Part shown: positions 1 through 9,326 of the stretch, in pieces
How positions within the stretch are numbered: position 1 is the stretch's first letter
Layout: each line of letters begins with the position of its first letter
Source of the DNA: Planomicrobium sp. CPCC 101079
GTDB lineage: Bacteria; Bacillota; Bacilli; Bacillales_A; Planococcaceae
DNA length: 64,000 nt
Assembly (NCBI RefSeq): GCF_007859275.1
Contig: NZ_VOHC01000011.1
Span: 310,001 to 374,000 of the forward strand
Direction: 5' to 3'
Notes under the pieces: model-generated
What the model was told of the DNA's origin: nothing
The model's input: only the letters and a program-made list of their open reading frames with translations
Databases searched by the model: none
Program-made: the position numbers and the translations under genes

Positions 1-1
1 A

Positions 2-697
2 AATCTCTGGGGCCGCGCAAACGAATGCGGCGTATTGGAAGACCCGTGGGCTGCGCCTCCGGAAGAAGCATACGACGTGACCACTGCGCTTGAAAACACA
101 CCGGACACACCGGATATTGTTGAAATTGAATTTGTGAACGGCGTGCCGACGCAATTGAACGGCGTTTCTTATACGTTTGCAAAATTGATCCTTGAATTGA
201 ATGACATTGCCGGAAAACACGGCGTCGGCAGAATCGATCATGTTGAAAACCGTCTTGTGGGCATCAAATCGCGTGAAATCTACGAAGCTCCGGCAGCCAT
301 GACACTGATTGCCGCACATAAAGAATTGGAAGACATCACATTAGTGAAGGAAATGGCGCATTTCAAGCCGGTCATCGAAAAGAAGTTGACGGAATTGATT
401 TATGAAGGCTTATGGTTCTCGCCGCTGCGTACCGCACTCCAGGCATTTTTGCAAGAAACACAAGTTTATGTCAATGGCACGGTCCGCGTGAAGCTGTTCA
501 AAGGGCATGCCATCATCGAAGGGCGTAAATCGCCAAATTCTCTATACAGCGAGCAGTTGGCTACGTACTCTACTGAAGACACATTCAACCATGCTTCTGC
601 TGTCGGCTTTATCGAACTTTGGGGCCTTCCGACAGTTGTCAACTCCATGGTCAATAAAAAAGAACAGCCAGTAGCAAAAGAACAGGTGAAATCATGA
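2..697 (+). CDS. argG: Argininosuccinate synthase, C-terminal part (cut by window edge)
   Basis: Condenses citrulline and aspartate with ATP to argininosuccinate, the penultimate step of arginine synthesis, in the cytosol. The frame is open from base 2 and the N-terminal ATP-binding half lies outside the window. The visible 231 residues contain the family's C-terminal synthetase domain, for example [10 protein letters not shown] near the edge, then [14 protein letters not shown] and [11 protein letters not shown]. The stop codon overlaps the start of argH (ATGA), so the two are one transcription unit with translational coupling. Assignment is secure from family sequence and from the argH neighbour. 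Confidence 0.96.
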   Translation, partial: NLWGRANECGVLEDPWAAPPEEAYDVTTALENTPDTPDIVEIEFVNGVPTQLNGVSYTFAKLILELNDIAGKHGVGRIDHVENRLVGIKSREIYEAPAAMTLIAAHKELEDITLVKEMAHFKPVIEKKLTELIYEGLWFSPLRTALQAFLQETQVYVNGTVRVKLFKGHAIIEGRKSPNSLYSEQLATYSTEDTFNHASAVGFIELWGLPTVVNSMVNKKEQPVAKEQVKS

Positions 698-2070
698 CCA
701 AATTGTGGGGAGGCCGTTTCCAGAAATCGGCCGAACAATGGGTGGATGAATTCGGAGCATCGATTTCATTTGACCAGCAATTAGTGATGGAAGATCTAGA
801 AGGCAGTACGGCGCATGTGAAAATGCTGTCGGCCTGCCAGATCCTCACCGAACAAGAAGCGGCGCTCATCCTTTCCGGTTTGGCTGCGCTTAAAGAAAAA
901 GCGAAAGTTGGACAGTTGGAGTTTAGTGTATCCAATGAAGATATCCACTTGAACCTGGAGAAACTGCTGATCGACGAAATCGGCCCAGTCGGCGGCAAGC
1001 TTCATACAGCCCGCAGCCGCAATGACCAAGTGGCGACGGATATGCACCTGTATTTGAAAAACCGCGTCCAGGAAATCATTGAAGCAGTAGCTGCCTTCCA
1101 AGGGGCGATCGTGACACAAGCGGAAGCGCATGTAGAAACGATTGTTCCAGGCTATACGCATTTACAGCGGGCTCAGCCGATCTCATTCGGCCATCATTTG
1201 CTGACGTATTTCTGGATGCTTGAACGCGATAAAGCACGCCTTTCGGAATCGCTGAAGCGCATCGACTTGTCGCCGCTCGGCGCAGGCGCCATGTCCGGCA
1301 CGACGTTTCCGATTGACCGTGAACTTGCGGCGAGCTTTCTCGGGTTTTCGGGTGTTTACGAAAACAGCTTGGACGCTGTGAGTGATCGCGACTTTATCGT
1401 CGAATTTTTGAGCAATGCGTCGTTGCTGATGATGCATATGTCACGCTTTGCTGAAGAAATCATTCTTTGGTCAAGTGAAGAATTCCGCTTTATCGAACTT
1501 GACGATGCGTTTTCGACAGGATCGAGCATCATGCCGCAAAAGAAAAATCCGGATATGGCCGAACTGATCCGCGGCAAGACGGGACGCGTCTATGGCAATC
1601 TGTTCGGTTTGCTGACAACGCTGAAAGGATTGCCACTCGCCTATAACAAGGATATGCAGGAAGACAAGGAAGGCATGTTCGATACGGTCCAGACGCTTGC
1701 GGGTTCCTTGCCGATTTTCGAAGGCATGGTTCGCACGATGACTGTCCGCACCGATTCGATGGAAAAAGCGGTTCACTCGGATTTCTCGAATGCGACTGAA
1801 CTTGCCGATTACTTGGCGGCCAAAGGCATGCCGTTCCGTGAAGCGCATGATGTCACCGGAAAACTTGTTTTCACGTGCATCCAGCGAGGCTATTTCCTGA
1901 AAGACTTGCCGCTTGCGGATCTTCAGGACGCCAGCCCGCTCATTGAAGAAGACATCTTCGAAACCTTGCAGCCGGCAACGGCAGTCAAGCGCCGCAACTC
2001 GCTCGGCGGCACAGGCTTTGATCAAGTTCGCAAACAACTCGGACTCGCCAAGCAACTTATCGGGCAATAA
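694..2070 (+). CDS. argH: Argininosuccinate lyase
   Basis: Splits argininosuccinate into arginine and fumarate. The 458 residues are the usual length. The fumarase/aspartase-superfamily signature [12 protein letters not shown] starts near residue 275, and the N-terminus (TKLWGGRF) and the [12 protein letters not shown] block near residue 108 are typical of ArgH. It starts inside the last codons of argG (4-base ATGA overlap) and is followed by a strong terminator, so it closes the arg operon. Confidence 0.97.
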   Translation: MTKLWGGRFQKSAEQWVDEFGASISFDQQLVMEDLEGSTAHVKMLSACQILTEQEAALILSGLAALKEKAKVGQLEFSVSNEDIHLNLEKLLIDEIGPVGGKLHTARSRNDQVATDMHLYLKNRVQEIIEAVAAFQGAIVTQAEAHVETIVPGYTHLQRAQPISFGHHLLTYFWMLERDKARLSESLKRIDLSPLGAGAMSGTTFPIDRELAASFLGFSGVYENSLDAVSDRDFIVEFLSNASLLMMHMSRFAEEIILWSSEEFRFIELDDAFSTGSSIMPQKKNPDMAELIRGKTGRVYGNLFGLLTTLKGLPLAYNKDMQEDKEGMFDTVQTLAGSLPIFEGMVRTMTVRTDSMEKAVHSDFSNATELADYLAAKGMPFREAHDVTGKLVFTCIQRGYFLKDLPLADLQDASPLIEEDIFETLQPATAVKRRNSLGGTGFDQVRKQLGLAKQLIGQ

Positions 2071-2082
2071 GTCCATTTTGGA

Positions 2083-2120
2083 ACCGGCTTTCCTCCCCCC
2101 TAGGAAAGCCGGTCTTTTTG
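2083..2120 (+). terminator. Rho-independent terminator after argH
   Basis: An 11-bp stem (ACCGGCTTTCC / GGAAAGCCGGT) with a 9-nt loop is followed by CTTTTTG, 13 bases after the argH stop. Confidence 0.9.
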
Positions 2121-2212
2121 TATTTTCGTAGAAAATCCCGTTGCAGGAAGGCCCGCCCTTTCGATATAATCACAAAAAGCGATTTTGATTTTCAAAGTTG
2201 GGAGAGATTGGT

Positions 2213-2740
2213 GTGAAGGTGCGGCTTACGGAATACGATAAAAATTGGGTTCGGATGTTCGAACAGGAATCGGGCAGGCTAAAAGAAGTTTTTGGGGACG
2301 AAATTCTTCGATTTGAGCATTTTGGCAGCACCTCTGTTCCTGGCATGAAAGCAAAACCGGTAGTTGACATGATGTGCCTCGTCAAAGAAATCGGCAAGAT
2401 CGATGCGTTTAATGAAAGGATGCTTTGCCTCGGCTATGACGTGGCTGGCGACTGGGGAATAGAGGGACGGCGACTGTTTCGCAAAGGCGGGGACAACAGA
2501 AGCCACCATATCCATTTCTATCAATTTGACCATTCGCAAATCGAACGGCATCTTGTGTTCCGCGATTATTTAAGAAGCCATCCGGAAGAAGCGGAACGCT
2601 ATGGGCAGTTGAAAGAAGAATTGGCCGGGCGCCATGATGACACGGGCTACTACAGCAAAGCCAAAAAAGCATTTGTCCAGGATATGGAACAGCGGGCGCT
2701 CCGCTGGTTCGATGAAAGGCAAAGAGCATTGAAAAACTGA
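2213..2740 (+). CDS. GrpB/UPF0157 family protein (nucleotidyltransferase fold)
   Basis: The hallmark FEHFGSTSVPGMKAKPVVD lies about 40 residues in, and RSHHIHFYQF follows in the second half; both are typical of the GrpB family, which has a nucleotidyltransferase-like fold and no established substrate. Length is 175 residues. An in-frame TTG at 2198 is possible, but the GTG at 2213 has GGGAG eight bases upstream and is preferred. It stands alone between two terminators. Confidence 0.85.
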   Translation: MKVRLTEYDKNWVRMFEQESGRLKEVFGDEILRFEHFGSTSVPGMKAKPVVDMMCLVKEIGKIDAFNERMLCLGYDVAGDWGIEGRRLFRKGGDNRSHHIHFYQFDHSQIERHLVFRDYLRSHPEEAERYGQLKEELAGRHDDTGYYSKAKKAFVQDMEQRALRWFDERQRALKN

Positions 2741-2771
2741 TGGCATAGCCAATTTCAATAATAATATTTTC

Positions 2772-2812
2772 AAGCCGGATTTCCTTCCCTGGGAAATCCG
2801 GCTTTTGCTTTT
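2772..2812 (+). terminator. Terminator after the GrpB-family gene
   Basis: The arms AAGCCGGATTTCC and GGAAATCCGGCTT form a long GC-rich stem followed by TTGCTTTT. Confidence 0.85.
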
Positions 2813-3076
2813 AGGGGATAGCCGCTGATTGTTGGCGTAATAAGCTATTCAGGATGGCCGGTTTTATGGATAAATTGTTTCTGACAGGGTAAAGGGAGGA
2901 AAAGCGATTGCAGTGGGAAGTGCAGTGGGAAGTCTTGTTTTTTTGTTGGTGAAGTAACTTGTCCCCCTGCTGTTCCACTAGTGAAGTTTTGGGAATTGCT
3001 GTGGCTAATATATAAAAGCGCGAAACAATTAACAGCCGCCTGATGGCCTAGTTGTTGCGAAAGGAGCAAATGTTCT
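2813..3076. other. Intergenic stretch before the PAP2 gene
   Basis: No coding signal is visible. It holds two perfect tandem copies of a 12-mer (GCAGTGGGAAGT, 2910-2933) and ends in the AAAGGAG ribosome binding site of the next gene. No clear promoter hexamers were picked out. Confidence 0.5.
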
Positions 3077-3817
3077 ATGGAAGAAGAAAATAAGAAAGCC
3101 GGCTTTCCCGCCTTTTTGTTGATGCTGGGCCTGGGGGTAATGAGCTTTTTCATCTGGTTGTTTGCAGAACTGGCGGAAGAATTGCTGGAAAACGAATTAA
3201 AAAGTTTTGACGGGGCCGTCATCAGTTTTTTCCGGTCAATAGAAAATCCCGCACTTGATAAGGGGTACATAGTCATTACCGAATTAGGGTCTGTCTGGTT
3301 TTTGACGACTTTGTCGGTGATTACTCTTTCACTGCTTTGGTTGAAAGCAAAAGACAAATGGGGAATCCTCTTTTTCATCATCGCAGTAGGAGGGGGTGCC
3401 CTTCTTTCTGTGCTGTTGAAGAATTTATACGAAAGAGGACGCCCTTCTATCAATGAAGAAATTGATGCGATCGGTTTTAGTTTTCCGAGCGGCCATTCTA
3501 TGGGCTCGCTTATCTTTTACGGATTTATCGCCTATTTTATTGTGCGAAGCAGACTAAAAAAAGGAATGAAAATACTTTCCCTCATTATTTTAGGCGTCTT
3601 GGTCGTTTTAATCGGAACCAGCCGGATTTATTTGGGAGCTCATTTTCCGAGCGATGTGGTTGCCGGTTACTCGGCTGGAACGATTTGGCTGATTCTTTGC
3701 CTATTGGCTCTTGAATGGGTGCAATGGCAAAGCGGAAGCCATGTACGCCCAGTCCAGGCAATACGAAGATTTTTAGTTTCCAACTTTAAGTCAGCCAAGC
3801 GCAGAATCCGGCGTTAG
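3077..3817 (+). CDS. PAP2-family membrane phosphatase
   Basis: Integral membrane phosphatase of the PAP2/undecaprenyl-diphosphatase type. The three catalytic motifs are visible: KNLYERGRPS (K-x6-RP), FPSGHS, and SRIYLGAHFPSDVVAG (SR-x5-H-x3-D). About six hydrophobic segments surround them, with the motifs facing outside by family analogy. Length is 246 residues with a basic C-terminal tail. AAAGGAG lies just upstream of the ATG. The substrate could be undecaprenyl diphosphate, phosphatidylglycerol phosphate or another lipid phosphate; the sequence does not decide. Confidence 0.88.
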   Translation: MEEENKKAGFPAFLLMLGLGVMSFFIWLFAELAEELLENELKSFDGAVISFFRSIENPALDKGYIVITELGSVWFLTTLSVITLSLLWLKAKDKWGILFFIIAVGGGALLSVLLKNLYERGRPSINEEIDAIGFSFPSGHSMGSLIFYGFIAYFIVRSRLKKGMKILSLIILGVLVVLIGTSRIYLGAHFPSDVVAGYSAGTIWLILCLLALEWVQWQSGSHVRPVQAIRRFLVSNFKSAKRRIRR

Positions 3818-3940
3818 CTAGCCGCCAGCTGACAGCAGCAAGGACAAAGGAAGCCCTGAAAAGACTAAAGGCTTCAGGACGTTATCAATTTACGGTGTGC
3901 ATCAATTGTTTGCCTAGAATCATGTTCAAAACAAAGAGCG

Positions 3941-3979
3941 AAAGGCCGGCTGTTTTTAAAAAAACAGCCGGCCTTTTTT
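3941..3979 (+). terminator. Terminator downstream of the PAP2 gene
   Basis: The stem AAAGGCCGGCTGTTTTT / AAAAACAGCCGGCCTTT is followed by further T residues. It lies 120 bases after the PAP2 stop; the intervening sequence shows no gene. Confidence 0.85.
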
Positions 3980-4111
3980 CTGGACTGGTACATTTTAGCC
4001 AATCGCAATGGCGCGAAAAAAATCAAACCGAGCCATCAACCGATTTTTATATTAAGATTCCGCTGCCCTGTTGAAAATCCGCCAGTGTTTCATTTATTGC
4101 AAAAGCGGTTA

Positions 4112-4140
4112 TTGATTAAGAACAGGTGTTCTTATATCCT
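4112..4140 (+). promoter_or_regulatory. LexA (SOS) box inside a sigma-A promoter, Y-family polymerase gene
   Basis: AAGAACAGGTGTTCTT (4118-4133) is a perfect palindrome carrying the core GAAC-N4-GTTC of the Bacillus LexA/DinR box. It fills the 17-bp spacer between a -35-like TTGATT (4112-4117) and a -10-like TATCCT (4135-4140), so bound LexA would block RNA polymerase. The downstream gene starts at 4178. Confidence 0.8.
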
Positions 4141-4177
4141 TATGTAAGACGATGGTTAACGGGGAGGAGAAAGCGTT

Positions 4178-5458
4178 ATGTATGAAGGATTGGAAGAACG
4201 GCCCATTATCTGTTTGGATATGCGCAGTTTTTATGCAAGCTGCGCAGCGGTTGACTTGGGGCTTGATCCACTGGACGCCTGCATCGCAGTCATCGGCAAC
4301 CAGGAACAAAAAGGCAGTGTAGTGCTTGCGGCATCCCCGGTGCTGAAAAAAGAATTCGGCGTCCGCACAGGCACCCGGCTTTTTGAAATTCCAGATGATC
4401 CCCACATCTTGAAAATCGAGCCGAAGATGGACTTTTTCATGCGGGTGTCCATTGAAATTACCCGCCTGTTGCGCGAGTATGTGCCGGCTGAAGCGATTCA
4501 TGTATACAGCATCGATGAAAGCTTTGTCGACTTGAGCGGAACAGAGAAAATTTGGGGAACACCAAGGGCGATCATTTCCCATCTTCAGGATGACATCATC
4601 CGGCAGTTCTCCCTGCCTTCCGCAATCGGCCTCGGCCCTAATATGCTGCTGGCTAAATTGGCGCTCGATCTTGATGCCAAAAAGACGGGATTTGCCGAAT
4701 GGACATACAGCGATGTGCCGAAAAAACTATGGACAGTGGCACCGCTCAGCAAGATGTGGGGCATCGGTTCGCGCTTGGAAAAAACCTTGAACAACATGGG
4801 CATCTTTTCGGTCGGCGATTTGGCGAAAAGCGATTTGGCCAAGTTGGAAGAAAAGTTCGGGATTCTTGGCAATCAGCTTTACCACCATGCCTGGGGCATT
4901 GACCTTTCGGAACTAGGCTCGACCTTGATTGATGGACAGGAAAGTTTCGGAAAAGGGCAGATGCTGTACCGTGATTACACGAGCGCAGAGGAAATTCTGA
5001 TGGTCCTGCTTGAGATGGCTGAAGATGTGGCGCGGCGTGCGCGCGATGCCGGGAAGGCGGGGCGCACTGTCTCGCTGTCGGTCGGCTACAGCATGCATGC
5101 GTTTGGCGGTGGATTCCACCGGTCGCGGACAATTGGTGAGGCAACGAACGATACGATGAAAATCTATACTGTCTGCAAAGAGCTCCTTACGGAATTTTAT
5201 GACGGCCGTGCGGCGAGGAAGCTGGCCATCTCTTTGTCGAAGCTTGAAGACGAAACGAGCATGCAGCTCAGCTTGTTTGAACAGCGCAAATGGCAGATCC
5301 GAAAACTTGGTGCGGCGATGGATGCACTGCGCGACAAATATGGCTCAACCGCTGTGCTCCGGGCTGTTTCCTATACGGAGGCCGGAACCGCCCGTGAACG
5401 CGCCAATTTGATTGGCGGCCACCAGTCAGGAAAAGTCCGCCTTCCGCCAGAAGACTGA
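4178..5458 (+). CDS. Y-family DNA polymerase, UvrX/YqjW type
   Basis: Error-prone translesion polymerase of the UmuC/DinB superfamily. The catalytic acidic residues are visible: D14 in ICLDMRSFYASC and D113-E114 in YSIDESFVDL. Palm and fingers are followed by a helix-hairpin-helix segment (KMWGIGSRLEKTLNNMGI) and a little-finger domain. The 426 residues and the YASCAAVDLGLDPL block fit B. subtilis YqjW/UvrX (PolY2) better than DinB. The LexA box in its promoter agrees with SOS control. The ribosome binding site is GGGGAGGAG. It is followed by the exporter operon, which shows no functional link. Confidence 0.92.
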   Translation: MYEGLEERPIICLDMRSFYASCAAVDLGLDPLDACIAVIGNQEQKGSVVLAASPVLKKEFGVRTGTRLFEIPDDPHILKIEPKMDFFMRVSIEITRLLREYVPAEAIHVYSIDESFVDLSGTEKIWGTPRAIISHLQDDIIRQFSLPSAIGLGPNMLLAKLALDLDAKKTGFAEWTYSDVPKKLWTVAPLSKMWGIGSRLEKTLNNMGIFSVGDLAKSDLAKLEEKFGILGNQLYHHAWGIDLSELGSTLIDGQESFGKGQMLYRDYTSAEEILMVLLEMAEDVARRARDAGKAGRTVSLSVGYSMHAFGGGFHRSRTIGEATNDTMKIYTVCKELLTEFYDGRAARKLAISLSKLEDETSMQLSLFEQRKWQIRKLGAAMDALRDKYGSTAVLRAVSYTEAGTARERANLIGGHQSGKVRLPPED

Positions 5459-5557
5459 TTTATTTCAAAACTCGAATTATTTTCTTTTTTCGTAGAACGA
5501 TGTTTGGTAAAATAAAACAGAATTAAGTACATACATTACAGCAAGGGGAACAGAGCT

Positions 5558-7312
5558 ATGCGCGTATTTTTGGAATTGGGTTGGTTTTTTAAAGAACGGA
5601 AAAAGCATTACTTGATTGGCGTCTTGATGTTGCTGATTGTGGCTTTTTTAGGTGTGCTGCCGCCGCGGATCATCGGTTTTGTCGTCGATGAAATCAGCCG
5701 CGGATCATTGACCCCTGCTTTTTTGATGAAATGGCTCGGACTATTGGCGGCTGCGGCTTGCGCGATGTACGTCCTCCGCTATGCTTGGCGACAGATGATC
5801 TTCGGTTCCTCTGTATTGCTGGCCCGGAACTTGCGGAAGCAATTGTTCGACCATTTAACGCGGATGTCTCCGGCTTTTTACCAAAAACGCCGGGTCGGTG
5901 ATTTGATGGCACATGCCACAAACGATTTGCAAGCGGTACAGCAAACTGCAGGGCCTGGCGTTTTGACATTGGTCGATTCGTTTGCGACCGGCGGTTTTGT
6001 CATTGCTGCAATGGCATTCACCATCAACTGGAAACTGACGCTGATTGTCTTATTGCCTATGCCGCTGATGGCATATTTGACCAATTATTACGGCAAACTA
6101 TTGCATGAACGTTTCCATAGAGCCCAGGAATCGTTTTCAGGTTTGAACGACAAGACCCAGGAAAGCATCTCCGGGATGAAAGTCATCAAAACGTTCGGTC
6201 AGGAACAGGAAGATATTGAAGACTTCCAGCGTTTGTCCGGTAAAGTGGTTGAAGAGAACATCCGGGTTGCCCGCGTCGATTCCCTATTTGATCCGACGAT
6301 TTCCGCCATTATCGGAGTCTGTTATTTTCTGACGATCGGTTTCGGCTCGTATTTCGTCACAAGAGGCGAAATGACCATCGGCGATTTGGTGGCATTCACA
6401 GCGTATCTTGGCTTGCTGGTTTGGCCGATGCTTGCTTTTGGCTGGCTGTTCAATATCGTCGAGCGCGGGCGGGCATCTTATGACCGGATCCGCTCGCTGC
6501 TTGCTGAGCCGGTGGATATCGATGACCGGGAAAACGCTCTCGACAAACGCCCGGAAGGCAATATTGTCGTTTCCGTAGAGAAGTTCCAGTTTCCTGGAGA
6601 TGAGCGGTCGGCGCTTCGCGATGTCCATTTCATGCTGAAACGCGGTGAAACGCTCGGCATCGCCGGAAAAACCGGCTCCGGCAAATCAGCTATTTTAAGG
6701 CTCTTGCTGCGGGAATTTGATCGTTATGAAGGCGAAATTACATTTGGAAATGTGCCGATCCAGGATTATAAAAAGCAGCGGCTGCGGGAAGCGATCGGCT
6801 ATGTGCCGCAAGACCATTTCTTGTTTTCGACAACAGTAGCCGGGAATATTGCATTCGCCAGGCCAAACGCTAAAATGGAAGAAGTGGTGCAGGCGGCGAA
6901 GCTGGCACACATCCACGACGATATCTTGAATTTTGCGGACGGCTACAATACTGTAGTCGGAGAGCGCGGCGTATCGCTATCAGGCGGGCAAAAGCAGCGG
7001 ATCTCCATCGCTAGGGCGCTCATGATGCGGCCGGAATTGCTGATTTTGGATGATTCCTTATCAGCAGTTGATGCTAAAACAGAAGAAGCCATTTTGGAAA
7101 GTTTGAAAAAAACACGGACCGGTGAAACGACGATCATTACCTCGCACCGCTTGAGTGCCATCCAGCATGCCCATCAAATTTTGGTCATGCATGAAGGCTC
7201 TGTCGCGGAAATCGGCACGCATGAAGCATTATTGGAGAGAAAAGGGCGTTATTACGAGATGTACCAGTTGCAGCAGCTCGAAGCGCTCGTCGAGCAAGGA
7301 GGCGAAGCGTGA
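5558..7312 (+). CDS. ABC exporter half-transporter, BmrC/YheI type
   Basis: Membrane ABC half-transporter: six-helix membrane domain (residues ~15-310) then an ATPase domain with Walker A GKTGSGKS, Q-loop GYVPQDHF, signature LSGGQKQR, Walker B LLILDDSLSAVD and H-loop TSHRLSA. The residue after the Walker B aspartate is Asp, not the catalytic Glu, which marks this subunit as the degenerate half of a heterodimer. The stop overlaps the next gene's start (TGATG). Family members export drugs and lipids; the substrate cannot be told from sequence. The 584 residues are normal length. Confidence 0.93.
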   Translation: MRVFLELGWFFKERKKHYLIGVLMLLIVAFLGVLPPRIIGFVVDEISRGSLTPAFLMKWLGLLAAAACAMYVLRYAWRQMIFGSSVLLARNLRKQLFDHLTRMSPAFYQKRRVGDLMAHATNDLQAVQQTAGPGVLTLVDSFATGGFVIAAMAFTINWKLTLIVLLPMPLMAYLTNYYGKLLHERFHRAQESFSGLNDKTQESISGMKVIKTFGQEQEDIEDFQRLSGKVVEENIRVARVDSLFDPTISAIIGVCYFLTIGFGSYFVTRGEMTIGDLVAFTAYLGLLVWPMLAFGWLFNIVERGRASYDRIRSLLAEPVDIDDRENALDKRPEGNIVVSVEKFQFPGDERSALRDVHFMLKRGETLGIAGKTGSGKSAILRLLLREFDRYEGEITFGNVPIQDYKKQRLREAIGYVPQDHFLFSTTVAGNIAFARPNAKMEEVVQAAKLAHIHDDILNFADGYNTVVGERGVSLSGGQKQRISIARALMMRPELLILDDSLSAVDAKTEEAILESLKKTRTGETTIITSHRLSAIQHAHQILVMHEGSVAEIGTHEALLERKGRYYEMYQLQQLEALVEQGGEA

Positions 7313-9081
7313 TGGAAGAACAAAAAGTACTGACTGGCAAAGCCCAGTGGCTTGTCTTTAAACGGCTCATGCATTATCTGGTGCCGCATAAGAAAATGGT
7401 GTTTTTAGCGCTCGGGCTTTTGGCGCTGACGGTTCTCGGGGATGTCCTCGGGCCGTTGCTCATCAAGACGTTCATCGACGATTACTTGACGCCCGGCACT
7501 TTTCCGACAGGGCCCGTAGCCGGCCTTGCACTCGGCTATTTATTCATTCAAGTGAGCAACGTCATCATCAGCTATTTCCAGCTGCTGAAATTCCAGGAAG
7601 CTGCATTGAAAATCATCCAGCAGCTGCGCATCGACGTGTTCACGAAAGTGCAGAATCTCGGCATGCGCTATTTTGACAAAACTCCTGCCGGCAGCATGGT
7701 GTCGCGCGTTACCAACGATACCGAAGCCATTAAGGAAATGTTCGTCAGTGTGCTGATCGGCTTTATCCAAAGTGCGTTTTTGATTGTCGGTGTCTATACC
7801 GCGATGTTCTTCTTGAACGTCCGGTTGGCGCTCATGACATTGGTCTTGTTGCCGCTGTTGTTTGGCATCATGTTTTTGTACCGCAAATACAGCTCGGTCT
7901 TTTATCAGGATTTGCGCGAGCGGCTCGGCCAGCTGAATGCCAAATTGTCGGAATCGATCCAAGGGATGGGCATGATCCAGGCATTCGGCCAGGAACAGCG
8001 GCTGCAGGACGAATTCAATGATATCAATGACAAACATTGGGCGGCAGGCCGGCGCAACATTAAACTCGACGGTTTGTTGCTGCGGCCCGCGATTGATATT
8101 GTCTATGCTATCGCCTTGATCATGCTGCTCAGTTATTTCGGCGTCATGTCGTTTTCAAGCACCGTGGAAGTCGGCGTAATTTACGCATTTGTTACATATG
8201 TCGACCGCTTTTTCGAACCGATTGGCCAAGTGATGCAGCGGTTATCCATTTTCCAGCAAGCGATTGTCGCGGCTTCGCGCGTTTTTGCGTTGCTCGATGA
8301 AGAAGATTTGGCGCCGCGCCAAGAAAATGCGCTTGGCACGATTACGTCCGGTAAAATTGAATTTCGCAATGTGACATTTTCTTATGATGGTAAAAACGAT
8401 GTCTTGAAAAACATATCGTTCACAGCGGAACCCGGCCAGACTGTTGCGCTTGTCGGGCATACTGGAAGCGGCAAAAGTTCCATCATCAACTTGCTCATGC
8501 GTTTCTATGAATTCAAGAACGGCGATATCTTGATCGACGGCAAGTCGGTGAAGAGCTATAGTGCGAAAGAGCTTCGTTCCAAGATGGGCCTCGTCCTGCA
8601 GGACCCGTTCTTGTTTTACGGGACAATTGACAGCAATATCCGTTTGCATAACCATTCAATGACCGACAGCGATGTTCGGGCAGCGGCCGAATTTGTCCAA
8701 GCGGACCGGTTTATTGAGGACTTGCCGGATACTTATGGGCAGGCAGTTACCGAGCGCGGATCGACTTTTTCAAGCGGCCAGCGCCAGCTTGTAGCGTTTG
8801 CGCGGACAATGGCGACTGATCCGAAAATTCTGGTGTTAGATGAAGCAACTGCAAACATCGACACCGAAACAGAAGTGGCAATCCAGACGAGCTTAGAAAA
8901 GATGCGGCGCGGGCGCACGACCATCGCCATCGCCCACCGGCTTAGCACGATTCAGGATGCTGAGCTGATTTTGGTGCTGCACCACGGCGAAATTGTCGAA
9001 CGGGGCACACATCAGCAACTTCTTTCAAATCGAGGCCTCTACCATAAGATGTATTTGCTGCAAAACGGCATAGTGGAATAA
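7312..9081 (+). CDS. ABC exporter half-transporter, BmrD/YheH type
   Basis: Partner of the preceding subunit. Membrane domain (~25-320), then ATPase domain with Walker A GHTGSGKSS, Walker B ILVLDEATANID with the catalytic Glu present, H-loop AHRLST, and an atypical signature FSSGQRQL (first Gly replaced by Ser). The two chains together therefore give one consensus and one degenerate ATP site, as in LmrCD, TM287/288 and BmrCD. ATG at 7312 has AAGGAGG eight bases upstream; an in-frame GTG at 7309 is less likely. A strong terminator ends the operon. Confidence 0.93.
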   Translation: MEEQKVLTGKAQWLVFKRLMHYLVPHKKMVFLALGLLALTVLGDVLGPLLIKTFIDDYLTPGTFPTGPVAGLALGYLFIQVSNVIISYFQLLKFQEAALKIIQQLRIDVFTKVQNLGMRYFDKTPAGSMVSRVTNDTEAIKEMFVSVLIGFIQSAFLIVGVYTAMFFLNVRLALMTLVLLPLLFGIMFLYRKYSSVFYQDLRERLGQLNAKLSESIQGMGMIQAFGQEQRLQDEFNDINDKHWAAGRRNIKLDGLLLRPAIDIVYAIALIMLLSYFGVMSFSSTVEVGVIYAFVTYVDRFFEPIGQVMQRLSIFQQAIVAASRVFALLDEEDLAPRQENALGTITSGKIEFRNVTFSYDGKNDVLKNISFTAEPGQTVALVGHTGSGKSSIINLLMRFYEFKNGDILIDGKSVKSYSAKELRSKMGLVLQDPFLFYGTIDSNIRLHNHSMTDSDVRAAAEFVQADRFIEDLPDTYGQAVTERGSTFSSGQRQLVAFARTMATDPKILVLDEATANIDTETEVAIQTSLEKMRRGRTTIAIAHRLSTIQDAELILVLHHGEIVERGTHQQLLSNRGLYHKMYLLQNGIVE

Positions 9082-9111
9082 AAAAGGACGGCTGCGGCCG
9101 TCCTTTTTTAT
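9081..9111 (+). terminator. Terminator after the ABC exporter operon
   Basis: AAAAAGGACGGC, a short TGC loop and GGCCGTCCTTTTTT form an almost perfect stem with a T-run; it overlaps the last base of the stop codon. Confidence 0.9.
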
Positions 9112-9167
9112 TGGTTGCCGGCTGAGCATGCACAAAGGAGAACAGTTTGTATGTTTCAAAGAATAAA

Positions 9168-9193
9168 TGTAAATTTTTACATAAGGAAAAGCC
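9168..9193 (+). repeat. Intergenic 25-bp motif, copy 1 (other copy at 15747)
   Basis: TGTAAATTTTTACA (9168-9181), an inverted repeat, is followed by TAAGGAAA. The same arrangement, differing mainly in three central bases, occurs at 15747-15770. Function unknown. Confidence 0.4.
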
Positions 9194-9326
9194 ATTAAAA
9201 AAAAATCAGCCGCAAGAAAGAAAAAACGGCAAAACCAAGCTGTCATAAAGATTTCACAAACTAAACGGCAGTGTTTGGCTGGTGTTTTTGGTAAGATAGG
9301 AAGAGCATATAGAAGGAGTGACAATT

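Noticed and set aside
2845-3453. Minus-strand open frame of about 200 codons overlapping the PAP2 gene.
   Set aside because: PAP2 catalytic motifs are on the plus strand; the minus frame has low-complexity composition and no start signal.
3851-3878. GAAGCC...GGCTTC hairpin after the PAP2 gene as a terminator.
   Set aside because: Six-base stem, long loop and no T-run; the strong hairpin at 3941 is the better candidate.
5490-5506. AGAACGATGTTTGG upstream of the ABC operon resembles a LexA box.
   Set aside because: The half-sites do not match at GAAC-N4-GTTC spacing; two core bases are wrong.
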